A DNA stretch of 63,892 nucleotides, taken from contig CAIVZZ010000027.1 of the NCBI GenBank assembly GCA_903910555.1, positions 1 through 63,892 of the forward strand. The letters run 5' to 3'. The notes below the pieces were generated by a model, which saw only the letters and a program-made list of their open reading frames with translations, ran no database searches and was not told the origin of the DNA. This document shows, one piece after another, positions 17,148 to 26,480 of this stretch. The translations under genes were made by a program, and so were the position numbers. This DNA comes from an uncultured Gemmatimonadota bacterium. GTDB lineage: Bacteria; Gemmatimonadota; Gemmatimonadetes; Gemmatimonadales; Gemmatimonadaceae. Numbering within the stretch: position 1 is the stretch's first letter; every line of letters starts with the position of its first letter.

Positions 17148-18518
17148 TTGCCCCGTCTTGTTGTAGTCGGCGCTGGAATCTCCGGGCTCGCTGCGGCGTG
17201 GTCGGCGCATGCCGTTGCCGCGCGCGCGGGCATGACGCTCGACGTGCTTGTTCTCGAGGGCGAAAGCGAAGTCGGCGGGAAGGCGCGCACCATCACGCGC
17301 GATGGCTGGATGGTCGAGGCCGGGCCGTCGGGATTCCTGGGCGGCCGCGCGGAGCTCGACACTCTCATTACTGCAAGCCAGCTCGGCGCAGCCGTGATTC
17401 CGGCGAACGCGGCAGCGAAGCGGCGCTTCGTCTATCGCGCCGGGAAACTGCGCGAACTCAAGCCATCGCCTGTCGGACTCGCATTCTCCGGCATCCTGAG
17501 CCCGGGCGGCCTGCTTCGACTTGCCTTGGAACCGTTTATCGCGCGGTCGGAGAGCAAGAAAGATGAATCGGTCTGGGCGTTCGCCGAGCGTCGCTTCGGG
17601 AGTGAAGCCGCCGATCGCCTGATGGCGCCGGCCACCCTCGGGGTGTTCGCGGGCGACGCGCGCAAATTGTCGGTCGGTTCCGGATTCCCGAAATTTCGAG
17701 AACTCGAGCGAGAGCATGGTTCGTTGATCCGCGGCATATTCGCACGCCGCGGACGGGGGCGTGCAGGTGGCCTCACGTCGTTCCGCGAAGGAATGCAGAG
17801 CTTGCCTCGCGAACTTTCGGAGAGCGGCGCCTTCAAAGTGCGGTGCAACGCGCTTGTGCGCGGCATCGAGCGAACAGCCACAGGGTGGACCGTGGCTGTT
17901 GATGGCGACAGTGCACCGATCAACGCCGATGCGGTGATCGTCGCGACGGAGCCCTGGGCCGCGGCGCCGCTGGTGCAGCACCTCGACGCAGCAGCGGCCG
18001 CCGCGCTCAAGGCGATTCCCTGCCCTCACGTCACTGTCGTCGCGCTCGGATACGACTCGAGTGTACGCGCACGAATCCCTGACGGCTTCGGCGTGCTCAT
18101 TTCGCGCGGCGAAGGAATTCGCATGCTCGGAAATCTCTGGGAGACGTCGATATATCCCGGTCGTGGTCCATCGGGCGGGATCCTTGTGCGCGCGTTACTC
18201 GGCGGCGCGGTCGATCAGGAGATCGGTTCGCTCGACGACTCTGAAGTGCTCGCGTTGGCGAAGACTGAGATCGCGAAACTGTACGGCCTGACCGCGGAGC
18301 CGGTGTTCACCGAAGTCATTCGCATCGACGGTGCGATCCCGCAGTATGAGATCGGTCACGCGCGCCGCGTCGCGGCTGTCGAGCACGCGGTAGACGCCAT
18401 CCCGGGCCTGGGAATCACCGGCTACGGTCTGCGCGGCGTAGCGTTTGGCGATGCAGCGGCAGATGGCATGCACACCGGTGAAAAAATCGGCGCTTGGCTG
18501 GCAGCGTCGGCTATGTAA
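17148..18518 (+). CDS. hemY: Protoporphyrinogen oxidase (FAD-dependent)
   Basis: HemY-type oxidase converts protoporphyrinogen IX to protoporphyrin IX. The FAD-binding dinucleotide motif VVVGAGISGLAAAW opens the protein, followed by VGGKARTI and EAGPSGFLG. The C-terminus has the FAD block GITGYGLRGVAFGDAAADG. TTG 17148, two bases after the hemN stop, gives a normal N-terminus of 456 residues; ATG 17076 would add 24 unlikely residues overlapping hemN, so the start is not certain. The product feeds HemH, the first gene of the operon. The 3' end overlaps the convergent flavin monooxygenase gene by 8 bases. Confidence 0.92.
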   Translation: MPRLVVVGAGISGLAAAWSAHAVAARAGMTLDVLVLEGESEVGGKARTITRDGWMVEAGPSGFLGGRAELDTLITASQLGAAVIPANAAAKRRFVYRAGKLRELKPSPVGLAFSGILSPGGLLRLALEPFIARSESKKDESVWAFAERRFGSEAADRLMAPATLGVFAGDARKLSVGSGFPKFRELEREHGSLIRGIFARRGRGRAGGLTSFREGMQSLPRELSESGAFKVRCNALVRGIERTATGWTVAVDGDSAPINADAVIVATEPWAAAPLVQHLDAAAAAALKAIPCPHVTVVALGYDSSVRARIPDGFGVLISRGEGIRMLGNLWETSIYPGRGPSGGILVRALLGGAVDQEIGSLDDSEVLALAKTEIAKLYGLTAEPVFTEVIRIDGAIPQYEIGHARRVAAVEHAVDAIPGLGITGYGLRGVAFGDAAADGMHTGEKIGAWLAASAM

Positions 18519-19650
18519 CCGGCGCCACCCCCGCCGATAACTTCGTGCCAACCAACGCCCCCTCACCCGTCGCCCGTCCCCGCAGTAGCGGCATCACCAT
18601 CTCGCCAAATCGCCGACACTCCTCGAGGTGCGGATACCCCGAGAGAATAAAGGTGCTGATTCCGAGCGCTTGATACGCACGCAGCTTCGCCGCCACCTGC
18701 GCCGGACTTCCGACGATCGCAACGCCGACGCCGCTGCGCGCGAGACCAACGCCCGACCAAAGGTTCTCTTCAACGATGAGTGACGCCGACGCCGCGAGTT
18801 CCAGCTGACGCCGCTGCCCTTCACTATCGACCACCGCTGTCGTCTCGATGAATTTCCGCCGCACCTCTGGATCGATCCGGCTGATCAAGCGCTCGGCGGC
18901 CTTCCACGCTTCTTCTTCCGTCTCGCGCACGACAACGTGGCAGCGCAGGCCGTAGCGCACGGGTGCGTCTGCGAGGCGTTTCACCTGCGCCTCCTGCGCG
19001 CGCATCGTCGTCAGGCGCTTCTCGACTCCTGCGACCGTGTCGCCCCAGACGAGATAGACATCAGCGAGTTCCGCCGCGATTCGCTGCGCGTCTTCGCTGT
19101 GGCCGCCGAGGTAAATCGGAACCGGCTGCGGCGGCACCGGCGAGACGATTGCACCCTTGATTGGATAGCGCGGCGAATCGTGATCGAGCGGCACACCGCG
19201 CCAGAGATCGCGCATGATCGCGATGAACTCGCGAGTGCGCGCATAGCGCTCGGCGTGATTTTCCATGTCGCCGTACATCGCGTTTTCGGCGGGGTTCGAC
19301 CCGACCACGATATTCACGCGCACGCGACCCGGAAAGAGATTCGCAGCGGTGGCGACCATTTTCGCAAAGAGCGCGGGATGAAACATGCCCGGCCGCACGG
19401 CAATCAGCAGGCCCGCCCCCTGCGTGCGTGCGAGCGTAGCGATCGACGCCGTCCACGCCTCGTGCTCCGCGTGGAAGTTCGTCGCCGTCAGTAGACTCGA
19501 GAAACCCATCTCGGCGGCGGTTTCTACAAGGCTCGAGATATACGGCAGTGTGGCGCGACGCTCGGGCGTGGTGCCTATGAACTCGCCGTCCGCAGCGAGC
19601 TGGCAAAACCAAAGGAGATCGAGTGGCTCCAACGATGCGGCAGCTGTCAT
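18511..19650 (-). CDS. LLM-class flavin-dependent monooxygenase, alkanesulfonate-monooxygenase-like
   Basis: This bacterial luciferase-like protein (379 residues) resembles SsuD-type FMNH2-dependent monooxygenases: FSSLLTATNFHAEHEAWT, GRVRVNIVVGSNPAE and PVPIYLGGHSEDAQRIAAE. Such enzymes cleave organosulfonates or related compounds with reduced flavin and O2. No flavin reductase or sulfonate transporter adjoins it, so the substrate is unknown. It is convergent with hemY and divergent from the lactonase-like gene at 19720. A nearby sulfopyruvate-decarboxylase-like pair makes a sulfonate theme conceivable but unproven. Confidence 0.85.
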   Translation of the reverse strand: MTAAASLEPLDLLWFCQLAADGEFIGTTPERRATLPYISSLVETAAEMGFSSLLTATNFHAEHEAWTASIATLARTQGAGLLIAVRPGMFHPALFAKMVATAANLFPGRVRVNIVVGSNPAENAMYGDMENHAERYARTREFIAIMRDLWRGVPLDHDSPRYPIKGAIVSPVPPQPVPIYLGGHSEDAQRIAAELADVYLVWGDTVAGVEKRLTTMRAQEAQVKRLADAPVRYGLRCHVVVRETEEEAWKAAERLISRIDPEVRRKFIETTAVVDSEGQRRQLELAASASLIVEENLWSGVGLARSGVGVAIVGSPAQVAAKLRAYQALGISTFILSGYPHLEECRRFGEMVMPLLRGRATGEGALVGTKLSAGVAPVT

Positions 19651-19719
19651 AAGTTCTATAAGCTACATGGAATCAGGTTGGCCGCCTACGCCTCCAGAAA
19701 CTCTTCATCAGGACACGGC

Positions 19720-20559
19720 ATGCGCAACATCGTTCGCTGGCTCGCGCTGACAGGCGCCGCACTTTCGCTCGGCGCGAAACCCAACGCGCCCGCACCGCTG
19801 TATGAGGTCTACGCAATTCAATATGCGTCCGTGCCCGGATTCAAAGTCTCGAATCTCATTGCGGGTGCGGATACATCGCGCCGTCTCGATCTGGCCATGT
19901 CGGTCTGGCTCATGAGGGGTCCCGATGGACGAATGATTCTCCTCGACGCCGGGTTCAAGCGCGAAGATCTGATTCAGCGATGGAAACCGGTCGACTATCT
20001 CACGCCCGCAGCCGCACTGGAGCGGTTCGGCGTGCGCCGCGAAGCGGTTACTGATCTGATCATCTCGCACGTGCATTGGGACCACCTCGACGGCGCCGAT
20101 CTTTTTCCCAACGCGCGAATCTGGATTCAGAAGGACGAGTATGAGCATCACATCGACTCTACCGGCAAACGCCTGGCGAACGCCATCGACACCGCCGACG
20201 CGACCATGCTCTACAACATCAAGCGCGCCGGCCGGGTAACGCTCGTTGATGGCGACGCGCGAGAGATCATCCCGGGGATCACCGTGTACACCGGCGGGAA
20301 GCATACGTATCAGTCGCAGTTTGTCGGGGTGAACACGGCAGCGGGAACAGTCGTGCTCGCGTCTGACAACATGTATCTCTACGAGAATCTCGACAAACAC
20401 CTGCCGATCTCGCAGACGCTCGACGCCGCATCGAACCTTGCCGCACAGGACCGGATGACGAAGATCGCGTCGAGCCTGCGCCTCATCGTACCGGGGCATG
20501 ACCCCGCGGTGTACCAGCGGTTCCCTTCAGCCGGAAAAGGAGTCGTGCGAATCCAGTAA
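19720..20559 (+). CDS. Exported metallo-beta-lactamase-fold hydrolase, lactonase-like
   Basis: This metallo-beta-lactamase-fold protein has 279 residues. The zinc motif HVHWDHLDG (HxHxDH) is intact, with later metal ligands in GGKHTYQSQ, ASDNMYLY and VPGHDP. The overall pattern resembles N-acyl-homoserine lactonases, but the substrate is open. ATG 19720 is chosen over 19678 because AGGA stands 6-9 bases before it and a signal-peptide-like stretch begins there (WLALTGAALSLGAKP). It may lead the downstream catabolic genes, separated by about 50 bases from the possible start at 20613. Confidence 0.8.
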   Translation: MRNIVRWLALTGAALSLGAKPNAPAPLYEVYAIQYASVPGFKVSNLIAGADTSRRLDLAMSVWLMRGPDGRMILLDAGFKREDLIQRWKPVDYLTPAAALERFGVRREAVTDLIISHVHWDHLDGADLFPNARIWIQKDEYEHHIDSTGKRLANAIDTADATMLYNIKRAGRVTLVDGDAREIIPGITVYTGGKHTYQSQFVGVNTAAGTVVLASDNMYLYENLDKHLPISQTLDAASNLAAQDRMTKIASSLRLIVPGHDPAVYQRFPSAGKGVVRIQ

Positions 20560-20612
20560 CAAACGGCGGGACGGCAATAGCCCATTCCTGCTCCGCACTG
20601 TAAAATCCACCG

Positions 20613-21773
20613 ATGAATTCCGCCACGACGCCAGCCTAGAACATCGCCGCGTGGCGGAAGCGCATCCCGATTATCGCGTCGGGCGCGCTGGTGCCGATGA
20701 ACAATTGCTCGCAGGCGCCGCAGACCGATTCTACACGCGCGGCCGCCGAGCGGTATTTGGAATCGTGGAACACGAGCGGGATGGATTGGGACGCGTGGAT
20801 TGCAGAGGTCGCACTCGCCAAGCGCGAGTTCGCGACGCTGATCAATGCGTCACCCGACGACATCGCGGTGTTCAGTTCTGTTTCGGAGGCGACGAGCGCT
20901 GTCGCGAGCGCGCTCGATTTCAGCGGTGGACGCCGTCGCGTTGTGGTGAGCGAAGCCGAGTTTCCGAGCATCGGTCAGGTGTGGCTCGCTCAAGAATCAC
21001 GCGGCGCGCAGGTCGCGTGGGCGCCGGTGAGCGGCGGTACGATTGAAGCCGAGGCGTACGACGGCGTGATCGACGATCAAACAGCGATCGTCTCCGCATG
21101 CCACGGTTACTACCTCAACGGATACTTGCAGGATACCGCCGCGATTGCGGCGCGCGCGCACGCGCACGGTGCCCTGCTCTACCTGGATGCGTACCAAACG
21201 CTCGGCGCGGTTCCGGTAGACGTTCAGGCGCTCGGCGTGGATTTCCTCGCGTCTGGAAATCTCAAGTTCCTGATGGGTGTTCCAGGCATCGCATTTCTGT
21301 ACGTGCGCCGCGAGGTGGCTGCGCGGCTGCATCCCACCGTGACGGGCTGGTTCGGTCGCTCCGATCCGTTTGCGTTCAATGTAAAACAGCTCGACTGGTC
21401 GGCGTCAGCGAGCCGCTTCGACAGCGGCACGCCGCCGGTGATCAACGCGTACATCGCGCGCGCAGGGATGGAGATTCTCAACAAGATCGGCATCGCGAAC
21501 ATTTATGCGTGGAATCAGATCCTGACGCACCGCGTGATTGACGGCGGCCGCGATCGCGGATTCACGCTGCACGGCGCAAGCGACGCGACACGGAAGACGA
21601 CGAGCACCGCATTCGTCGTGGCCGACTCGCACGCCATCGAAGCTCACATGCGCGTGCACGGCGGCATCATTGCATCGGCACGCGGCCCGGTGATTCGTCT
21701 CGCGCCGCATTTCTACAGCACGATCGAAGATGTCGACCGCGCGCTCGACGCGCTCGGCGCGGCACTCGCATGA
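20613..21773 (+). CDS. Class V aminotransferase-fold PLP enzyme, N-terminus interrupted by in-frame TAG
   Basis: This PLP enzyme resembles kynureninases and cysteine desulfurases: NNCSQAP, SVSEATSAVASAL, ACHGYYLNGYLQD, LYLDAYQTLGAVPVDV and the PLP lysine in ASGNLKFLMG. The family N-terminus normally begins just before a W-R...P-I motif. Here that motif (AAWRKRIPIIASG) is in frame upstream of the first usable start, GTG 20691 or ATG 20697. An in-frame ATG at 20613 is cut by TAG at 20637, nine codons in. Either the gene starts at 20691 (about 360 residues) or it carries a nonsense mutation or base error. The reaction is unknown. ATGA links it to the transporter. Confidence 0.7.
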
Positions 21774-23128
21774 CCGCACCAGAAACGGCCGCACCCGAGC
21801 GCGAAACTTTTACTTCGCGCTTCGGCACGCTGATGACGATTATCGGCGTCGCCATCGGGCTCGGAAATGTATGGCGCTTTCCGTACATGGTCGGAAAGTT
21901 CGGCGGCGCGGCGTTCGTGCTCTTCTATATAGTCGTCTCGGTTGGCATCGGCGTCCCCGCGCTCATGGCCGAGTTCGCGCTCGGACGACACACGCGGCGC
22001 GGACCACTCGGCGCGTTCGAAGCAGCCGGGCTTCCGTACGGCAAGCAGGTCGGCTGGTTTCTATTTCTTGTAGTGACGCTCGCGACCGGCTACTACTCGG
22101 CGGTGATCGGCTGGGTGATGTACTTCGCCATCGGCCAACTCGCAATCGGCGCACACGTGAAGCTCAACGCGGCCGCGATCCTGCCGCCGGATCACGGCTT
22201 TGTTCTGAAATCGTTTTTGCTTCAGCTCGTCTGCACCGGCCTCGTACTGCTGGCATGCGCGGTGATCGTGATCAAGGGTGTGCGCGGCGGGATTGAAAAA
22301 GCGAGCAAGATCGTGATGCCCGTGATGTTCGCGGCGCTCGTCGTGCTGATGATCCGCTCGCTCACGCTGCCGGGCGCGATGGAAGGGGTGCGCTGGTACA
22401 TCCTGAAATTCCGCTTCTCCGACCTCACGCCGAACGTGATGGTTGCCGCGCTCGGTCACATGATCTTCTCGCTCTCACTCGGCGGGACGTTCATGGTGGT
22501 GTACGGATCGTATCTCAACGCAAAGGACGACGTCGCGACGCCCGCGATCTGGACTGTGATTGGAGACACGGGATCATCGCTGCTCGCCGGGCTCGCGATC
22601 ATGCCGGCAGTGTTCGCGCTCGGCATGCAGCCCACTCAAGGCCCTACGCTGATCTTTGCGACGCTTCCGAAAGTCTTTGCCGCGATTCCCGGCGGATGGA
22701 TTTTTGGCTTTCTCTTTTTTGGCGGGCTGTTCGGCGCGGGATATCTCTCTGATGTTGGCGCGATTGAAGTACTCGTCGCCGGCCTCACAGACAACATGAA
22801 GATTACGCGAACGCGCGCCGTGTGGCTGATGACGGCGGCCTGCTTTGTCTTCGCGATCCCGCCCAGCATCAACAATGCGATCTTTCTGCCGTGGGATCTC
22901 ACGTTCGGATCGGGGATGCAAACACTCGGCTCGCTCGTCGCCGTGATCACGGTCGGATGGTGCATTCACCGCTCCGCGGCACTCAAGGAGCTTTCGCGCG
23001 ATGGCGGCGCCAAGCCGATTCCGATGTGGCTCTTCTATTGGATACGTTTCGGAATTCCGGCGGCGATTCTCACCGTGGGAATCTGGTGGCTGCTGAGCAG
23101 CGTGTTTCACACCGTTCAGGGAGTGTAG
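21770..23128 (+). CDS. Sodium-dependent transporter of the NSS/SNF family
   Basis: This polytopic membrane protein (452 residues, about 11-12 helices) belongs to the neurotransmitter:sodium symporter family (LeuT, TnaT, MhsT). The diagnostic unwound helix 1 is present: IGVAIGLGNVWRFPYMVG. Typical substrates are amino acids or their derivatives moved with Na+. It overlaps the aminotransferase-like gene by ATGA and lies five bases before the decarboxylase pair. This suggests it imports the compound that the operon degrades, probably an amino-acid-like molecule. Confidence 0.92.
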   Translation: MTAPETAAPERETFTSRFGTLMTIIGVAIGLGNVWRFPYMVGKFGGAAFVLFYIVVSVGIGVPALMAEFALGRHTRRGPLGAFEAAGLPYGKQVGWFLFLVVTLATGYYSAVIGWVMYFAIGQLAIGAHVKLNAAAILPPDHGFVLKSFLLQLVCTGLVLLACAVIVIKGVRGGIEKASKIVMPVMFAALVVLMIRSLTLPGAMEGVRWYILKFRFSDLTPNVMVAALGHMIFSLSLGGTFMVVYGSYLNAKDDVATPAIWTVIGDTGSSLLAGLAIMPAVFALGMQPTQGPTLIFATLPKVFAAIPGGWIFGFLFFGGLFGAGYLSDVGAIEVLVAGLTDNMKITRTRAVWLMTAACFVFAIPPSINNAIFLPWDLTFGSGMQTLGSLVAVITVGWCIHRSAALKELSRDGGAKPIPMWLFYWIRFGIPAAILTVGIWWLLSSVFHTVQGV

Positions 23129-23132
23129 GCGC

Positions 23133-23651
23133 ATGCCCGTTTCCGTCAGCAGTTCGAAGCTGATCTACGGCGTCCTCAAAGACTCTGGCATCCGGATAGT
23201 CTCCGCGCTCCCCGAGACCTGGCTCGTGCATTTGATTCGAATGGCCGAGGACGATCCCGAGATGACGCTGGTCCGGCTCGCCAAGGAAGAGGAGGGTGTC
23301 GGCATTTCTGCGGGCGCACATCTCGCCGGCGTAAAATCCGCGATGCTGATGCAGAATCATGGGTTCCTCGCGAGCGTGAACGGAATTGTGTCGTGTGCGC
23401 AGCTGTATCGCATTCCGCTATTGATGCTGATCAGTGCGCGTGGGACGTTCGGCGAGCGTGATCCGTGGCAGACGGAGGGAGGCGGCGTGACCGAGCACGT
23501 GCTCGAGGCGCTGCGGATTCCGTTCGATCGCCTCGAGTCGCAGGACGAAGTCGCTCGTAAAATCAGCAAGGCGCAAACGCTCGCGTACGCCGCGTCACGT
23601 CCCGTGGCACTCCTGCTCGGCCGCGACTTGATGTGGGAGGAGGCCTCATGA
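23133..23651 (+). CDS. ThDP-dependent decarboxylase alpha subunit (sulfopyruvate/phosphonopyruvate decarboxylase-like)
   Basis: This 172-residue protein corresponds to the N-terminal pyrimidine-binding domain of ThDP enzymes, like ComD. The cofactor-activating Glu lies in LAKEEEGVGISAGAHLAG, and QNHGFLASVNGI and LMLISARG are typical. The catalytic domain is a separate gene next door, as in sulfopyruvate decarboxylase. Likely substrates are 3-substituted pyruvates, but this cannot be read from the sequence. It overlaps the beta-subunit gene by ATGA. Confidence 0.82.
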   Translation: MPVSVSSSKLIYGVLKDSGIRIVSALPETWLVHLIRMAEDDPEMTLVRLAKEEEGVGISAGAHLAGVKSAMLMQNHGFLASVNGIVSCAQLYRIPLLMLISARGTFGERDPWQTEGGGVTEHVLEALRIPFDRLESQDEVARKISKAQTLAYAASRPVALLLGRDLMWEEAS

Positions 23652-24220
23652 TGCGCCGCATCGATGCGATGCAGGCCGTGTACGGCCAGCTCGAGGACTG
23701 CGCAGTGGTCACGATCATGGGCGCGGTTGCCGCTGAGCTGCAGTCACTCGGCCATCAGAAGAATTTCTTCTATTTGCAGCACGCGATGGGACTGGCTTCT
23801 TCGATGGGGCTGGGGATCGCGTTGGCGCGGCCGGAAATCAAAGTGGTCGTGTTCGACGGCGACGGATCGCTGCTCATGAACCTTGGCGGCCTCACGACGC
23901 TCGCGCGCTATCGTCCGCGCAACCTCGTGCATGTTGTGTTCGACAACGAGAGCCTGCTCTCCGTGGGCGGCTTCCCCACTGCCACATCTACGGGAAGCGA
24001 TCTCGCCGCCATAGCAAAGGGCGCCGGAGTTCCACGCGTCTCGACTGTCCGTGCGCTCGATGAATTCAAGGCGGAGTTTGCAGCCGCAAAGAGTTCAAAC
24101 GATCTCACGACGATCGTCGCGAAGGTTGAAGCCGTTGGGCCGAGCGGCTATGTGACCGACTTGGCGTTGCTCGAAAACAGATATCAATTCGCACGTCACT
24201 TGAAAGACATTCAGAAATAG
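23648..24220 (+). CDS. ThDP-dependent decarboxylase beta subunit
   Basis: This is the C-terminal ThDP pyrophosphate-binding domain of the two-subunit decarboxylase (190 residues), like ComE. The ThDP/Mg motif is VVFDGDGSLLMNLGG...FDNE (GDG then N, with a matching acidic end). HAMGLASSMGLGIALARP is the usual preceding block. ATG 23648 overlaps the alpha stop. Both subunits keep their cofactor residues, so an active heteromer is expected. The genes lie between the transporter and the cyclase-family gene. Confidence 0.85.
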   Translation: MMRRIDAMQAVYGQLEDCAVVTIMGAVAAELQSLGHQKNFFYLQHAMGLASSMGLGIALARPEIKVVVFDGDGSLLMNLGGLTTLARYRPRNLVHVVFDNESLLSVGGFPTATSTGSDLAAIAKGAGVPRVSTVRALDEFKAEFAAAKSSNDLTTIVAKVEAVGPSGYVTDLALLENRYQFARHLKDIQK

Positions 24221-24229
24221 GGATTGCAC

Positions 24230-25009
24230 ATGTCGATTCTCACGCAGTTGGTCGCCGAGTTGAACGCCGGCTCGCTCAAGGTTGTCGATCTCACGCAGCC
24301 GCTCGGACCGGAGACGCCTGTGATCGGGCTGCCGCCGATTTTCGGTGCGTCGCCCGGCGTGACGATCGATGTCATTTCGCGCTATGACGACAAAGGCCCA
24401 GGCTGGTATTGGAACGTGCTGCACATGGGCGAGCATACGGGAACGCATTTCGACGCGCCGGTGCATTGGATCACGGGCAAGGATCTGCCGGACAATGCGT
24501 GCGACACGATCCCGGCAAAGAAGTTTGTCGGGCCGGCGTGCGTGATTGATATCTCCGGCGATGTCGCGAAGAACGAGGATTTTCTGCTGACGCCGGAGCA
24601 CCTTGCCGTTTGGGAGAAGACAAACGGGAAGGTTCCTGCGGGCGCGTGGGTGCTGCTGCGCTCTGACTGGAGCAAGCGCACTGACCCAGCAAAGTTTCTG
24701 AACGTGCGCGAAGACGGCGCGCACAGCCCGGGCTTTCATCAGGAGACATCGGAGATTCTCGCGAAGCAGCGCGACGTGCTTGGCGTCGGCGTCGAGACGG
24801 TCGGAACCGATGCCGGGCAGGCGCACACGTTTACTCCGCAGTTCCCGAATCACACAATCATGCACGGCGCTGGAAAGTTCGGGCTCGCGAGTCTGCGAAA
24901 TCTCGATCAATTGCCCGCGACCGGAGCGATTGTAATTGCGGCGCCGCTGAAGATCGTGCACGGGAGCGGCAGTCCGCTGCGCGTGCTCGCGATCACGTCG
25001 GCCAAATAG
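24230..25009 (+). CDS. Cyclase-family metal hydrolase, kynurenine-formamidase-like
   Basis: This cyclase-superfamily protein has 259 residues and the metal-binding motif GEHTGTHFDAPVHW (HxGTHxDxPxH). Members such as KynB hydrolyse amides or act as isatin hydrolases. ATG 24230 is preferred; TTG 24224 is also in frame. It closes the probable catabolic operon with the PLP enzyme, symporter and decarboxylase. Kynureninase-like plus formamidase-like partners hint at aromatic amino acid breakdown, but the ThDP enzyme does not belong to that route. Confidence 0.85.
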   Translation: MSILTQLVAELNAGSLKVVDLTQPLGPETPVIGLPPIFGASPGVTIDVISRYDDKGPGWYWNVLHMGEHTGTHFDAPVHWITGKDLPDNACDTIPAKKFVGPACVIDISGDVAKNEDFLLTPEHLAVWEKTNGKVPAGAWVLLRSDWSKRTDPAKFLNVREDGAHSPGFHQETSEILAKQRDVLGVGVETVGTDAGQAHTFTPQFPNHTIMHGAGKFGLASLRNLDQLPATGAIVIAAPLKIVHGSGSPLRVLAITSAK

Positions 25010-25016
25010 CACTGCG

Positions 25017-26440
25017 GTGACGCCCGCGCTGCTCGGCACGCTCTACTACATCAGCGAGTGGGTCGTCCGGCTCGTGATGCTCGTCTATGTGCCGCAGCGA
25101 CGCACAGCGGCGGCCACGCGCACGTGGCTGCTGCTGATCTTTCTGCTCCCGTGGCCCGGCGTGCTCGTGTACGCGCTGTTCGGCCGAATTCGCGTTCCGC
25201 AGCGACGCCGCGACGCGCAGGCGCGCGCGTCGAACGTCATACGCCAAACGGAGACCGCGTTTCTTGCGGAGAGATCCGCGCTCGGCGCGGTTCCACCGGC
25301 GTATGAGTCGGCGTCGACGCTCGCGTTCGAGACCGGCGACTTCGTTCCGTTTGCAGGCAACCGCGTCGAGTTGCTCGACGATTACGCCGGCTCCATCGCG
25401 CGACTTATTGCCGATATCGACGGTGCGCAGCGTCATGCACACCTGCTGTTCTATATCTTCGCAGATGATGCAAGCGGACGCAGCGTGGCTGACGCCCTGT
25501 CGCGTGCCGCAGCGCGTGGAGTGCAGTGCCGAGTATTGATCGACGCAGTCGGGGGCGAGCGCGGCCTTACCCATCTCGCTCCGCGCCTGCGACTGGAAGG
25601 GGTCGATGTCCGGGCGATGCTGCCGGTCGGGTTGTTCCGGCGAAGCGCCGGCCGGTTCGACCTGCGCAATCATCGCAAGATCGCCACCATCGACGGCCGC
25701 ATCGGTTACACGGGATCACAGAACATCTCCGACCCCGGTTTTGTCGTCGGGTATCCGAACGAAGAGCTGATGGCGCGGATCACCGGTCCGGTGGTCGCGC
25801 AACTCGAGGCAATCTTCATCACCGACTGGTTTCTCGAAACCAACGAGCGGCTGGACCTGCGCACGCTCGCGGGGGAGATGACGGCTGCGGGCTCGTCGGT
25901 GGCGCAGGTGCTGCCGAGCGGCCCGGGGTATCCGAGCGAGAACTCGCGCGACCTATTCATCGCGCTGCTCTATGCCGCGCGAAAACCGTTGTGATCACGA
26001 CACCGTATTTCATTCCCGACGAGCCATTCCTGCAAGCGCTCCGCGCGACCGCGACACGCGGCGTCGCGGTTCACTTGGTGGTGTCGAAGCATGCGAACCA
26101 GCCGTTCAGCCAGTTCGCGCAGCGCGCATACTACGAGGACCTGCTGATAGCCGGTGTAAGCATCCATCTGTATCGGCCGCGTTTTCTTCACGCGAAGCAC
26201 CTGAGTATCGATGATCAGGTCGCCGTGCTGGGAACGACGAATATCGATATTCGTTCGTTCGCACTGAACGCGGAAATCAGCTTGGTGGTGTTCGACCCGG
26301 CCGTCGTCGCTGAGCTGGCCCGCGTTCAGGCTCGCTATTTCGCGAACAGCGATTTGTTAGCCGCAGACGAATGGAACCGTCGCCCGCTCATCGCGAAGGT
26401 GGCTCAGAATGTGGCGCGGCTCGCGGATTCGTTGCTCTGA
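25017..26440 (+). pseudogene. cls: Cardiolipin synthase (phospholipase D family), frameshifted
   Basis: The reading frame from GTG 25017 gives two N-terminal membrane helices, a linker and the first HKD motif (RNHRKIATIDGRIGYTGSQN), but ends at 25994 in ...YAARKPL. The second half, with the other HKD motif (FLHAKHLSIDDQVAVLGTTN), continues in another frame to 26440, starting with KTVVITTPYFIPDE, which normally follows YAARK directly. One extra A in the AAAA run near 25982-25985 would restore a full-length protein of about 474 residues. Sequencing error, mutation or slippage are all possible. Cls condenses phosphatidylglycerols to cardiolipin at the membrane. Confidence 0.85.
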
Positions 26441-26480
26441 TTGTGAATGCGACGAGCGGCGTAGCGACAGCGCCTCACGT

